From Echria macrotheca (lineage: Eukaryota > Ascomycota > Sordariomycetes > Sordariales > Schizotheciaceae), in assembly GCA_030411725.1 (NCBI GenBank), contig MU839827.1, positions 1,488,001 to 1,552,000 on the forward strand: a stretch of 64,000 bases of DNA, in the 5' to 3' direction. Below, in pieces: positions 1 through 10,050 of the stretch (position 1 is the first letter of the stretch; each line of letters opens with the position of its first letter). Made by a program: the position numbers and the translations under genes. The notes below the pieces were generated by a model. That model was not told the origin of the DNA. It searched no databases and saw only the letters and a list, made by a program, of their open reading frames with translations.

Positions 1-2060
1 GCCGACACCAGCCGGAAAACATCCACGTCACGCGTCTGGCCGATGCGGTACGCCCGATCCTGCGCCTGCAAATCGTATGCCGGATTCCAGTGCGGATCAA
101 AAATGACGACTTTGTTGGCCGACGTGATGTTGAGGCCGACACCGCCCGCTTTGGTCGAAATGAGAAACACAAACTGGTTCGGGTCCGTGTTGAAGTCGTC
201 CACGACACGCTGCCGCTCCTCATAGCCGAGCGACCCGTCTAGGTAGCTGACATTGTAGCTCGTGTTGTGGAAGAGATGCTGCAGGATGCGCAACAGCCGC
301 ACGCTGTGCGAAAACACCAAGACCTTGTCTCCGCTCTCGTGCCAGAACCGCAGCAGCTTGCTCAAGATCTTCCACTTTCCGCAAAACTCGGGATTCGCCA
401 GGTTGAGCATCGAGTCTCGATTGCGGTACAGGTCCTCCCAATCATTCGGCAGACATGTCTGGAGCGCGTTAAGCTCCGAGTTCTGCTTGGTGCTGGGATC
501 CACCGACGACGGAATGAGCAGGGTGAGATGGTTAGAAAGCTTTTGTAGCGTTATAATACAGGGGAAGATGATTTTCTTCCAAGGCTCACCATCAGGCAAC
601 GTCTTGTAGCAGCACCAACCGCGTTTGCGTTTCGAGCCGCAGTCACAGTCTTCCGAGACCTTGGCGACGAACGAGATCATTTCTCCCTCGAGGAAGTTTT
701 GGTAGGCCTCGCGCTGAACATCGGTGAGCGGGCAGAAGACCACCTTGTCGCTCTTCTTTGGCAGCTGGTGAGCGATCAGCGTCTTCATCCTTCGAAGGAA
801 GAACTCCGGGAGGAGGTTGTTGACAAGCTTCTTGGCTGTGGTTCTCGCCAGGCTGAGCTGTTTGAGCGTGGCATCATGAGACTGGCCGACCGTCAGCGGC
901 TTGGTGATGGCCTGAGTCCATTCGGCAAGTGTCCCAAAATGACCCGGATTGGTCCAGTTTAGCAGAGTCCAGAGCTCTTCGTACTTGTTCTGAATCGCGG
1001 TGCCTGTCAGCCCGATTCGGCACAGCGAGTTTACCCTGTCCATGGCTTTTGTCGTCTCCGACTTCCTGTCCTTCAAAACGTGGCATTCGTCGGCGACGAC
1101 ACAGTCCCATTCGACATCGTTGACAGCCTCATACGACTTCTTGTAGGTTGTGTACGTCGTGATCATGATCTCGATTCTCCCGGCTTTTGCGGATTGGAGG
1201 GCGTCGTCCTTCCCGACGCCATGGAAGAGATCAACATGCCACCAGCCCCATCGATTCAGTTCGTTCTTCCAATTCTGGATCAGCGACCCGGGACAGACAA
1301 TCAGCACTCTCGGATACCACGAGTCACCGGCCCTTCTCATCTTGCGCATCCTCTTGGAGTCGCGCTCATCGCCGGTCTTGCCGAAAGCAGCCGTCAGGAA
1401 GGCCGCTACCTGGACAGTTTTGCCGAGGCCCATGTCGTCGCCTAAAATGCACCCCTTCTGATAAACGAAGCGCTGATGCAGGAACTTGACGCCCTCGACT
1501 TGGTAGTCTCGGAGATACTGCGCGATGCAAGCGGGAATGATGCCGGCTGAGTATTCTAGTTCGATGTCCTTGAAGGGCCGGCAGGGCTTGATGCCGCTGC
1601 TCTCGCTGAACTTGGGCCGTCGCTCCAACCTGGCGACGCGCTCATCGTCCGAGAAGTAGAGGTCGCTGTAGTCTGGTGGGATTTTCAGTGCTGCATTTTT
1701 GAAGTGTTGTCTCTCACGGTTGAAGCGATGTCGGCGTCGACGCAGGTAATCGGGGATGTTAGCCTCACCAAAGCCAGCATGGTCGTCGCCAGATTGGGCC
1801 TTGGTCTTCGCCGTCGATCCTGGGTTTTTGGGTGGTCTGCCGCGACGAGCCGCGTTTGCAGTAGCCGGTTTTTTCCCCTTGTCCACCGCTCGCCGTTTTG
1901 CAGACTTGCGCGAGCTATCTTCTGCATTATCGGTGTCCGTGTCAGTCCAGGTGACTTTTTCCTCGAAATCCGGTCGCGGCTTTCTCTTGCCCAAGATGTT
2001 TGACGTGTTGGTTTCAACAGGCCCATCATCATCCGAGATCTCGATCAGCGGGGTCGTCAT
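1..2060 (-). CDS. ERCC6L2-like SNF2-family DNA repair helicase (3' part outside window)
   Basis: One uninterrupted reading frame of 686 codons runs from ATG at 2060 off the left edge, so the C-terminus is missing. A basic, acidic-patched N-terminus of about 150 residues precedes a full SNF2 ATPase. Visible motifs are Walker A GDDMGLGKTVQ, the Walker B box as DECH rather than DEAH, LTGTAIQN, and in the helicase lobe STKAGGVGLNI and QAQDRAYRIGQTRDV. Between the lobes lies a Cys cluster, CDCGSKRKRGWCCYK, which from memory matches the human ERCC6L2 insertion CxCxSGQKRRNCCYK and separates this from Rad54 and CSB/Rad26. The family translocates on duplex DNA in the nucleus and acts in end joining and transcription-linked repair. 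The ATG was chosen because it is the only one giving the full N-terminus (MTTPLIEISDDDG). The neighbour on the other strand starts 374 bp away. Family call is strong; the ortholog name is inference. Confidence 0.9.
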   Translation of the reverse strand, partial: MTTPLIEISDDDGPVETNTSNILGKRKPRPDFEEKVTWTDTDTDNAEDSSRKSAKRRAVDKGKKPATANAARRGRPPKNPGSTAKTKAQSGDDHAGFGEANIPDYLRRRRHRFNRERQHFKNAALKIPPDYSDLYFSDDERVARLERRPKFSESSGIKPCRPFKDIELEYSAGIIPACIAQYLRDYQVEGVKFLHQRFVYQKGCILGDDMGLGKTVQVAAFLTAAFGKTGDERDSKRMRKMRRAGDSWYPRVLIVCPGSLIQNWKNELNRWGWWHVDLFHGVGKDDALQSAKAGRIEIMITTYTTYKKSYEAVNDVEWDCVVADECHVLKDRKSETTKAMDRVNSLCRIGLTGTAIQNKYEELWTLLNWTNPGHFGTLAEWTQAITKPLTVGQSHDATLKQLSLARTTAKKLVNNLLPEFFLRRMKTLIAHQLPKKSDKVVFCPLTDVQREAYQNFLEGEMISFVAKVSEDCDCGSKRKRGWCCYKTLPDGEPWKKIIFPCIITLQKLSNHLTLLIPSSVDPSTKQNSELNALQTCLPNDWEDLYRNRDSMLNLANPEFCGKWKILSKLLRFWHESGDKVLVFSHSVRLLRILQHLFHNTSYNVSYLDGSLGYEERQRVVDDFNTDPNQFVFLISTKAGGVGLNITSANKVVIFDPHWNPAYDLQAQDRAYRIGQTRDVDVFRLVS

Positions 2061-2433
2061 TTTTAGTGAAGCGCCTCATCTCGCCGCGAATTTGTGGGGA
2101 GAGGTTGGGCGCGACGCGTTGCGGCGTTGAAGATCGAAAGTGGCGAATCCTCGTGAACTTTAAAGCGCGTGGCCACATGACAGCAACCCTAACCCTGCAG
2201 TAATTGATTGAATCGTTTAACGCTTCTTCCCCGCACTGACAGCGGCCTGATTCCGCTGTCAGCCCGTCGTCAGACGACCAACATTGATCGACCAGTGACC
2301 TTGGAAGCCTCGGCTCACTTATGGATGGGGAAGCACCCGTGTCTTCCCCATGGGGAGGCGATCCAATTTCATGCCAAAGATGAGATTCTCTTTTTCTCTG
2401 TGAGGAATAAACGATAGGATTTTTTGACCGAAA
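2061..2433. promoter_or_regulatory. Divergent promoter between ERCC6L2-like and AidB-like genes
   Basis: This 373-bp gap separates two head-to-head start codons, so it must hold both promoters and 5' leaders. No clear TATA box was seen. The leader just before the plus-strand ATG is A/T-rich. Shared regulation is inferred from the spacing only. Confidence 0.55.
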
Positions 2434-4520
2434 ATGGAGCCGTCCAGCGCAAACAGTGGATTCATCCAGAGCCAACCCGTGCTCAGGAACCAATTCCATG
2501 ATGATGTTAGTCTAAATCGCATCGTCAAATGTACGTCTCTCCAACCTCCACCAGTCTGGTCCTGACGAGCCAGTGTTTTTACCACACAGCCTTCTGGAAG
2601 CTGTCGGGCCGGAAATTGCAGAGTTGGGCGAGCAGGTCTTGTCTCAGGAGATCTTTGATTGGATCACAGATTCCGAGAAGAACCAGCCGTATCTCCGTGG
2701 AAGTGGTAGGGACGCGTTCGGCAAACCCAAGAGCGAGCTGGTTGTTGGTGAGGGGTGGCGGAAGCTGCAGGAGTTTGGCTTCAAAAAGGGGTGAGTTGCC
2801 TCCTCAATGAAGCCCGTAGAAGACTAGAATACCTGATAAGGATAGTGTCGTCGCTCTCAACTACGACTCCGACTATGGCGAGTACACCAGGCTTGTACAG
2901 TTCACAAGGTAAATGCAGCCAGCCCATGACACCGTACCAGCCATATTGACTTCACGCAGATGTCATCTTTGGGAAGGGTCCTGCGCCAACACACTCTGCC
3001 CAGCTGCTATGCAAGATGGAGCAGCACGTTTGCTTCAACGCCATCTGAATGCTGGCTCTAGACCTGCTGATCATCGAGTCTTCCGAAACGCCTATGACCA
3101 TCTGACGTCTCGTGACCCTAGCAAGACATGGACAAGCGGCCAGTGGATGACAGAACGTACCGGCGGCAGCGACGTATCCCAGACCGAGACCGTAGCCACA
3201 TACGACCCCTACCCCGACGGGTCAACCGTCCCTCGTGCCAGCGCTGAAGAGGACCTACCGCTGGGTCCTTGGTCCATCAGCGGCTTCAAGTGGTTCTCAT
3301 CCGCCACCGACTCCCAGATGACCATCCTCCTCGCCAAGACGCAGCCAGGAAAGGGGGTAAGCGCTTTTTTCGCCCCTATGCGGCAGTACAACCCGTCTCT
3401 CATATCAGCCACGGGCCAAAGAGGCGGGACAGAGCTCAACGGAGTGACGATATCTCGACTCAAGAACAAGTTCGGGACACAGTCTCTGCCGACTGCGGAG
3501 CTCGAACTCAAGGGCATGCGCGGCTGGCTGATCGGCAAGGAGGGCAACGGCATCCAGGAAATCAGCACCATCCTCAACATCACCCGCGTCCACACCACCG
3601 TATCGTCGGTCGGATACCTAGGTCGCGGAATCGCCGTCGCCAAAGCCTTTGCTCTCGTCCGCGAGGCCGGCGCCGGCAGGGGTCGCCGCCTCCCCCTCTC
3701 CACTCACCCCCTCCACATGCGCACCCTGGCTAACCTCACGACCGATTACCACGCCATGATGCTTCTGGTATTTTACACCCTGTATGCGCTCGGCCTCGAC
3801 GAGCGTGCCTCTTCGTCTGGTGGTTCACAGAAGGCACCCATAGCCAAGCTCAGACCACCGCCAAATCTGGTCGCTCCCCTCCTTCGCGTGCTCAGCTCCC
3901 TGCACAAGTCGTACGTCTGCGAGAACACCGTGCCGGCGGTCTTTGCGTGCATGGAGGCCCTCGGCGGCGTTGGCTACCTCGTCAACACCGAGTCGGAGCA
4001 TTTGAATCTCGCGCGCATCTTCCGCGACGCCTGCGTCGGTGCCATCTGGGAGGGTACCACCGACGTCCTGGCCGGGGACACGGTTCGTGCGTTGAAACAC
4101 CCCGCGATGGGGAATCAGTGCGTCGAGGCGGTGGATTGGGTCGTTACGAGAGCTGGGGAAGTGGCCGTTGCCGGAAGTAGCACAGTCAGCCCTTCCGTAT
4201 GGCGAGAGGCAAAGACGACTATGACCACGGCATGGCAAGACCTAAAAGACCAGGTGGAATCCAAGTCCCAGGCTGAGCTGCTGCCCGAGGCGAGGGGCAT
4301 CACATTCCGTCTGGCCGAGGTCCTGATTGGCTCGTTATTCCTCGTAGATGTCGCCTCGAGCCCGGGTCGGGAGGTTGAGGCCATGTGTCTGCGATACCTG
4401 GTCAAGAAGCGATTCTTGGACGAGTCGATCTTGGCCGGACTCGATCAGACGCTCGAGCTGGACCAGGCCATTGTTTATGGGCGGGGGAGTGTCAACAGCG
4501 TAACTGGTGCTAAGCTGTAA
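2434..4520 (+). CDS. AidB-like acyl-CoA dehydrogenase
   Basis: FAD-dependent acyl-CoA dehydrogenase superfamily protein most like E. coli AidB. Proposed exons are 2434-2530, 2574-2790, 2828-2908 and 2960-4520, summing to 1956 nt (651 aa). The N-terminus reads GFIQSQPVLRNQFHDD, then LFLPHSLLEAVGPEIAELG, then GEGWRKLQEFGFKKG. The flavin region has MTERTGGSDVSQTE, the middle GISGFKWFSSATDS is the AidB-like GHKWFFS segment, and the C-terminal domain has EALGGVGYLVNTES and IFRDACVGAIWEGTTDVL. All of these align with AidB as remembered. The second intron is only 37 nt, below the usual fungal minimum, but it is the only splice that keeps both the DSDYGEYTRLVQF segment and the frame; an indel is the alternative. 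AidB is induced by DNA alkylation in E. coli, but fungal relatives may simply be metabolic enzymes. Subcellular location is not evident. Confidence 0.85.
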
Positions 4521-4973
4521 GAGTGGTGGATGATGGTTTACCGCAGTGCTTAAGCTTAGACAGGCTTTGATTTTGGATAATTTGGTCGGCGACTTCGTTT
4601 ATAAGGCGTCCCGGCGATTCCCACCATATTTGTCCCGCATGCAAGGGCCATTTTGTCTTGACGAGGCAGCCGTAGGAAAGAAAACATTACCTCTTAATAC
4701 GAGGCTGTGGACAGAAGAGGATCAGCAGAGTCATGTATCCAGCAGTCAATTACCTGAATCAGATAGTAGGCACTCGTGTGCTATGACCACCTAGGAGAGG
4801 GACCGTTACCCCCTTAAGGGGTTGAAGCCTTCGGCTTCTTACGGTTTAAGACAAATAATAATTATTATCTGAATCATCATCCAAATGGTATCTAAAACCA
4901 ATAACACCACATCACTCAATCCCTAGTCGTAACATACCTCAACACCTGACAGACAAGGGGCAGATGACAAAAA
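4521..4973. other. Convergent intergenic region
   Basis: Gap between the tail-to-tail AidB-like and transporter genes; it should hold both 3' UTRs. It contains small hairpins around 4811-4845 (GAAGCC/GGCTTC) followed by an AT-rich stretch that may serve 3'-end formation. No coding region was recognised. Confidence 0.5.
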
Positions 4974-6932
4974 TCAAGCAACCACCTCATCCCTCTCCCC
5001 CTTGCCCCCCTTAACCTCCTCCACCGTCGTCCCTTCTTCCTTCGCCGGCCCACCCCTCGCCAACATATTCAATCGATCCTCCTCGGCATCCAACCCCCTA
5101 AACTGCAACCAAAACAAGATCCCGCCCACAAACGCCATAACCGCCACGACGCCATAATTCCAGATCAGATTCGGATCCTTGGCCAGCGGCACCAAAGCAA
5201 ACCCAATCGCGCTGGATATCGCATTCATAAACAGACAAACGGCCTGGACCATCGACCGCGCGCTCTTGGGCGCCTTGGAATGCGCATACTCGAGCGACGT
5301 GATAGAAGCAAACGCCTCGGACAGCGCAATCAGCACGTACGAACCCGTCTGCGCCCACACGCTGATCGACACGTTCGGACATCTCTCCGTCTGGTCGGCG
5401 TCCAGATAGCCCGAGGCGTGCGACCCGCACGCGCTGCGCTGGTAGATGTAGTACTGCACGACGCAGGCCCAGACCATGGCGCACGAGGCCACAAAGTAGC
5501 CGGCGGCGATGCGCTTGAGCGGGGTGAAGCGGATGCGCATCTTACGCAGAAAGGGGTAGAAGAACGTGTCGAGGAGGGGAATCAGGATGATCAGCGAGAA
5601 GGGGTTGAGGTTGGCGAGCACGTCGTTGGGCACGCCGCCGAGGTGCATGACGGCTGCTTGCGAGATGAGGTTGTTGTTTATCTGGTTATAGCAAATCCAG
5701 TAGAGGGGATACCAGAGGAAGACGGCGCAGGCTGAGAAGCCGCGGGCGATTTCGTCGACGACTGTTTATCGAAGATTAGTGACTGGGACGGAAAGAAAAG
5801 GGAGGAAAGGGGACGAACAGGAATCGGGAAAGTCCATCCACTGCGGCTTGGTGGCGGGATCCATCCGCGACGGCTTGACGCTCTCCCAGAAAGTGCCGTC
5901 GTGCATGTTCCGGTACGTCTGGATGGGGTTGACGGACCAGCGCCCCTTGGTGGCGAGGCTGAGCAGCTTGAACGCCCTGCTGAGGACGGAACCCTCGGGT
6001 GGCACCCGCTTGTACCGCTTGCGGCCCCAGAGCATCACCAGCGGACAAAAGCACAGCATGATGGTGGGCAGCGTGTACGACAGCCAGAAGCCGACGTAGT
6101 GTTCGCAGTAGACCATGGAGATCTGGCCCATCAGCGCGCCGATGTTGATGAAGAAGTAGAAGTAATTGTACACCCGGCTGGATGTCACGGCAGGGTCGAC
6201 GATGACGCGCTCGCCGGACGGCAGTGTCTTGACGACCATGGTGTCCAGGTCCAGCTGCTCGGCGATCAGCGGGTTGACGTTGGGCTTGAAGCCGCCCGTG
6301 CCGAATCCGAGGAAGAGGATGCCGATGATGAAGGCGCTCATTGCGCCATCGGGATTCTTGATCACAGGAGGCAGTCCGGAGACGATCAGAATAATGTGGC
6401 CGACAATGTCAAGGGCGAGAGCCACTGCAATGGTTCTGAAGCGGCCGAGATAGCTGTCTGCAATGTACGCGCCAAACAGGGGCATGGTGCTGTTCCGTGT
6501 CAGGATGGCTTTTGTTGTGGTGTATGCCCAGACTCACTATTGGAAGAAGCTGTTGAACGTCGTCAACGCCGTGGCCTTCTGTTGGCCTAAACCTAGCGCG
6601 CCGGCCTGGCCATGGCCAAAGTCGGCACCCGTTGTTGACCCGAGGGGAAGGGGCCCTGAGATGTGTGAGATCGAGATCTACTTTGTCGGGGCATTGTGAA
6701 ACCCACATTGGATGAAGTTGGTGAATACAGCCGTGGTGCCATAGTACGAAAACCGCTCGCACAGCTCGATAAAGGCGATGGTATAAATACTCCAGGGGAT
6801 CTTGGCCGGCACCCGACGGAGAGTCTTGAGTTCGTCCTCGGTCGGTCCCCGTTCATCAGACTGAATACCGATCTCCTCACTGTCGGCCTTGACCATGGGA
6901 GGCGGGCTGGCGTAGTCCTTTTCAGCCGACAT
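4974..6932 (-). CDS. POT/PTR2-family proton-coupled oligopeptide transporter
   Basis: Plasma-membrane carrier of the POT (PTR2) family, importing di- and tripeptides with protons. Exons on the minus strand are 6932-6707, 6655-6538, 6489-5819 and 5761-4974; they sum to 1803 nt (600 aa, normal for fungal PTR2) and all phases agree. Family marks in order: a cytosolic N-tail, then FIELCERFSYYGTTAVF (the ExxER-type helix-1 signature), GPLPSG-type loop joining, LTTFNSFFQY before PLFGAYIADSYLGRFRTI, FLGFGTGGFKPNVNPLIAEQ (PTR2 signature), FYFFINIGALMGQ, and near the C-terminus ALSEAFASITSLEYAHSKAP and MNAISSAIGFAL. The exon 3 donor is the weak GTTCGT, but it gives the expected PDSFVDEIARGF junction. 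The start was set at MSAEKDYASPPP because upstream in-frame Met codons lie in probable leader. Substrates cannot be read from the sequence. Confidence 0.93.
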
Positions 6933-9900
6933 GATGAGGTGGGACGAGAGGAACGGACCCCGGAATGCCAGTGTCTGGGACAGAGACTCGAGAAATTTCA
7001 CCACGGGGGGGCCGTCAGAGTATAAATAAGAGAGAGACACGGCAACGCGGTACGTGTCTCACGCGCGGCTAGCGGAGCAGGCTCGCAGGAATGGTACCTA
7101 TCTTGCATTTTAGTCATCTTCCCATGTTTTCGGACATTATCACATTTTGTGGGGGACAGCTCCTGGGGAAACTCCCAGCGAGCCTTTGGGATACAGGTCC
7201 CAGACCGCTTGCCAGAGAGGTATCCCATCTCCACCTCGAAGTGAGCCTCGAATGTGGCGAGGATCTCCCTTGCAGATTTCTGCCAAGCAACTCGGTGTTC
7301 CGATCCCAACAGAGAAAAAAAAGGAGGCGACTCCAGGAGTGAGATGAGTAAGAGCTCGACAGTTTCTCCCAGCCTTGCAAATATTCCAGTTTGTTGTGAG
7401 CTTACCTAGGACTTGGAATGGGGGAGATCCCTTGGCACAGCTCAATGCCGGTCGAGCTCGACCGGGGAAACCTAGCAGGAGGAGTCGAGCTTGCAGGGTT
7501 TCCGGTTGTTGATCTGTGAAGACAAAAAGCCCGACTGGATAGGCCGGGATCTTGAATCGTACAAGATCCAGCCGGGACGCTAGAACCACGCTCGAATCCA
7601 GGCGGGGAACCGGCGGTATGGGCCAGAAAGGGCAGGTCATCAGAACAACAAGCTTGGAGAGGTTGCTGGCTCATCAGTTGGCGGGCGGCCAACGGTCCCG
7701 AGCTTTGGCCGTGCCGAGGGACATGGAATATCAGGAGCGACTACATAGCGTCGATGTCCAAGTGGCAAGTCTTGTCCCTACGTCGCCAAGGTCGTCGAAG
7801 AGATCGGCAAGGTCCGATTTGTCATGATCAATATCGAGAACGACGGGTGCCAATATCAGGTAGTTGGTCTTCTCGTACGCAGTGAGCAGCAGGTGGAATA
7901 TTTTTCCCTGGGTCTGCGATGGGAGGTTGGTTGACTCTTGATGTGGCGTCCGAGGAAAGGAACAATAGAAGGAAAGTTGAAGCTCGGCGAGTCTTAGCTC
8001 CACCTGCCTGTGGAACTCTGCCGAGCACTTTCCCACTGCTCCTTCTTTTGCTGTACGTTGCTGGTCTGAGGTGGTGATCCACCCGGCATAAAAGACACCG
8101 AGTAAGAAAATAATGTGGCATGGGGGGCCGTATCTGTCGAGGTTAAACTGTTTGTCGTAGATATATCGGAAGGCCATGGCTGATCTCTCAGCTAATATGG
8201 AAGTAATCTTCTCGCCAGACAGCTTTGCAGCATCATGCCAGTCCGGCTCGCTTATAAGGTGAGTCCATAAAACCCACACGGGAGTATCTAGGGGTATACA
8301 TGGTTGAAAGCTTTATCATGGGCGCTTTTTTCAGATGACTCAACACTTTACCAAGGATTCCCTGACCGTATGAGATCTCTTCGCCCGTGCGAGCATGACG
8401 CATAGATAGAGTTGATGTCCACGCGTCCGCATGGGTGGTCGCAAGTAAGCCTTGCGCGGCCGGGAGACGACCACTAAGTGAATCGGGAGGAATAGCAAAC
8501 CGAAGGCTTCTCTCGGGGGTGGTACGGGAAGCTTTTCTCCAACATTGAACTCGACGTAGAAGAACGAACAAGACGTGACTTTGGGAACTGGTGCAACAAA
8601 TTTGGTCTTGAGAGTTTCGTAGAATTCCCTGCCTAGAACAAGGTCGTGTTCCGCCAAAGAGTGATCTCCGCATCTTCAGGCAGGCTTCTGGAAGACATAG
8701 ATATAGGATACGCGTACGGTCTACAGAATATTGTATTCCAGAGACCGTGGGCTACCGGCATCCGAAATAGCGAGCATACCTGACGCCATCTCCATGCAAA
8801 TAACGGTGTCCGAGGAGACACTCGGCCGAATGAGGGCTACCTACCTATCTAGCTGTGTGTAAAGCGATAGCCGCAGCGCTTGCATGTGTGTGCTGCTATT
8901 TTCGGCTCCGATACATGTGGCCATCTTGCGTAATGCGCGCTACGAGATGCGTACAGAAAAAACAGACGTTGGAGGCATTAACAGCTTGACCTGCTACAGC
9001 GCCTTCAGCCTCCCATAAAACAGATCGCCATAGCGACAAAGACGCGATCCAGTTGGAGATGGTTGGCCAGCCCCCAAGGCGTTCCCGTGTGGAATTGACA
9101 GGGAAACGATTGAGAGAGAGGGCTCGGGCCTGAGATCGCCGCTGTGACTCTCTTGCGCCTGCCTGGACGGTGCGGGTACCAGTTCGCAGCTTCCATCAGA
9201 GCGGATCTGCAATCGACTGCTCGGTCGTGACTTCCCTTAGCAACCAGAGCTATCTAGAGGCCCCCTCTTCCCTGGTAGCATCCTGAAATTCTACATCAGT
9301 TCTCACCAAGAAGAGTCAGTAAAGTAGCCAGTAGGGCGATCTTGGCGTCAGCAACTCGGCCAATCTCATATTCATACCTTATCATCGCCAACGCTGTGAC
9401 GGCTCATGTCAACTTGGACGGGGATTGATGCCCAAGAGCAATGACCCGGAGCTCGTGGCATCTGTGCCACATGGCCTCATATTCCATCATGGAGCAAGGC
9501 GTCTTCTCTCGAGACATATCCTTGAGAGGCTGAAGCGAGCCACCGAAGTGGAAAAACAACCGACTTGGCTCCGGAAAGCTGTCGTAATCCTTGACCGCAT
9601 CATGAACCCAACGGGCCCCTATTCTCGAGTGGCTGTCACCAACTTGCCGTCCTGTCACAGGTACGCTGGTCTCCCCATGCGTTCGGGCTCAATGTTCAAC
9701 CAGTCTCGGGAGGGTCTCCTACGCGACAGTCCGCCTTGATGTCAATCGCGCACTGCCTCGAGGCGTGCATGAAAAGCTTCATCAGGTCATGCTGCTGCAC
9801 GCCCGTACCTGATCATCGAGCACTGATCGACATACGGTGTTGACTTCTTGACATATCGGCCCATTCGACATGTCTGTTCTTTAACTTGAGAGGGCAGCCT

Positions 9901-10050
9901 TTCAGGTTTGTTGCTTGTCTTGGTTTTCTCATCCCTCGGTGTCTCTTCAGTCGTTCGTTTGGAAGCCCTCTTGGCAATAGACGGTGTAGGCCGCCTCCTC
10001 GAAACGCCGTGGTAAGCTTTGACTTGCTAGTCGCGGTGAGATCTCGAGCA
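6933..10050. other. Long intergenic region
   Basis: About 3.1 kb between two divergently oriented genes, holding their promoters and leaders. Apart from a weak minus-strand candidate at 7731-8279 nothing looks coding: open frames are short, lack consistent splice sites and match no family I recognise. The right end (about 9880-10050) is presumably the leader of the DUF3405 gene. Confidence 0.5.
7731..8279 (-). pseudogene. Possible gene relic or unrecognised small protein
   Basis: A 182-codon frame contains a plausible hydrophobic segment (IIFLLGVFYAGW) and an acidic, ordered-looking end (DIDHDKSDLADLFDDLGD). A second minus-strand stretch at 8340-8657 also has protein-like composition (CSFFYVEFNVGEKLPVPPP), but the two are in different frames and no convincing intron joins them. 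I recognise no family. It may be a decayed gene, a lineage-specific gene or chance. Confidence 0.2.

Noticed and set aside
7017..7030. TATAAATA upstream of the peptide transporter
   Set aside because: It is in plus-strand orientation while the gene is on the minus strand; not claimed as its TATA box.
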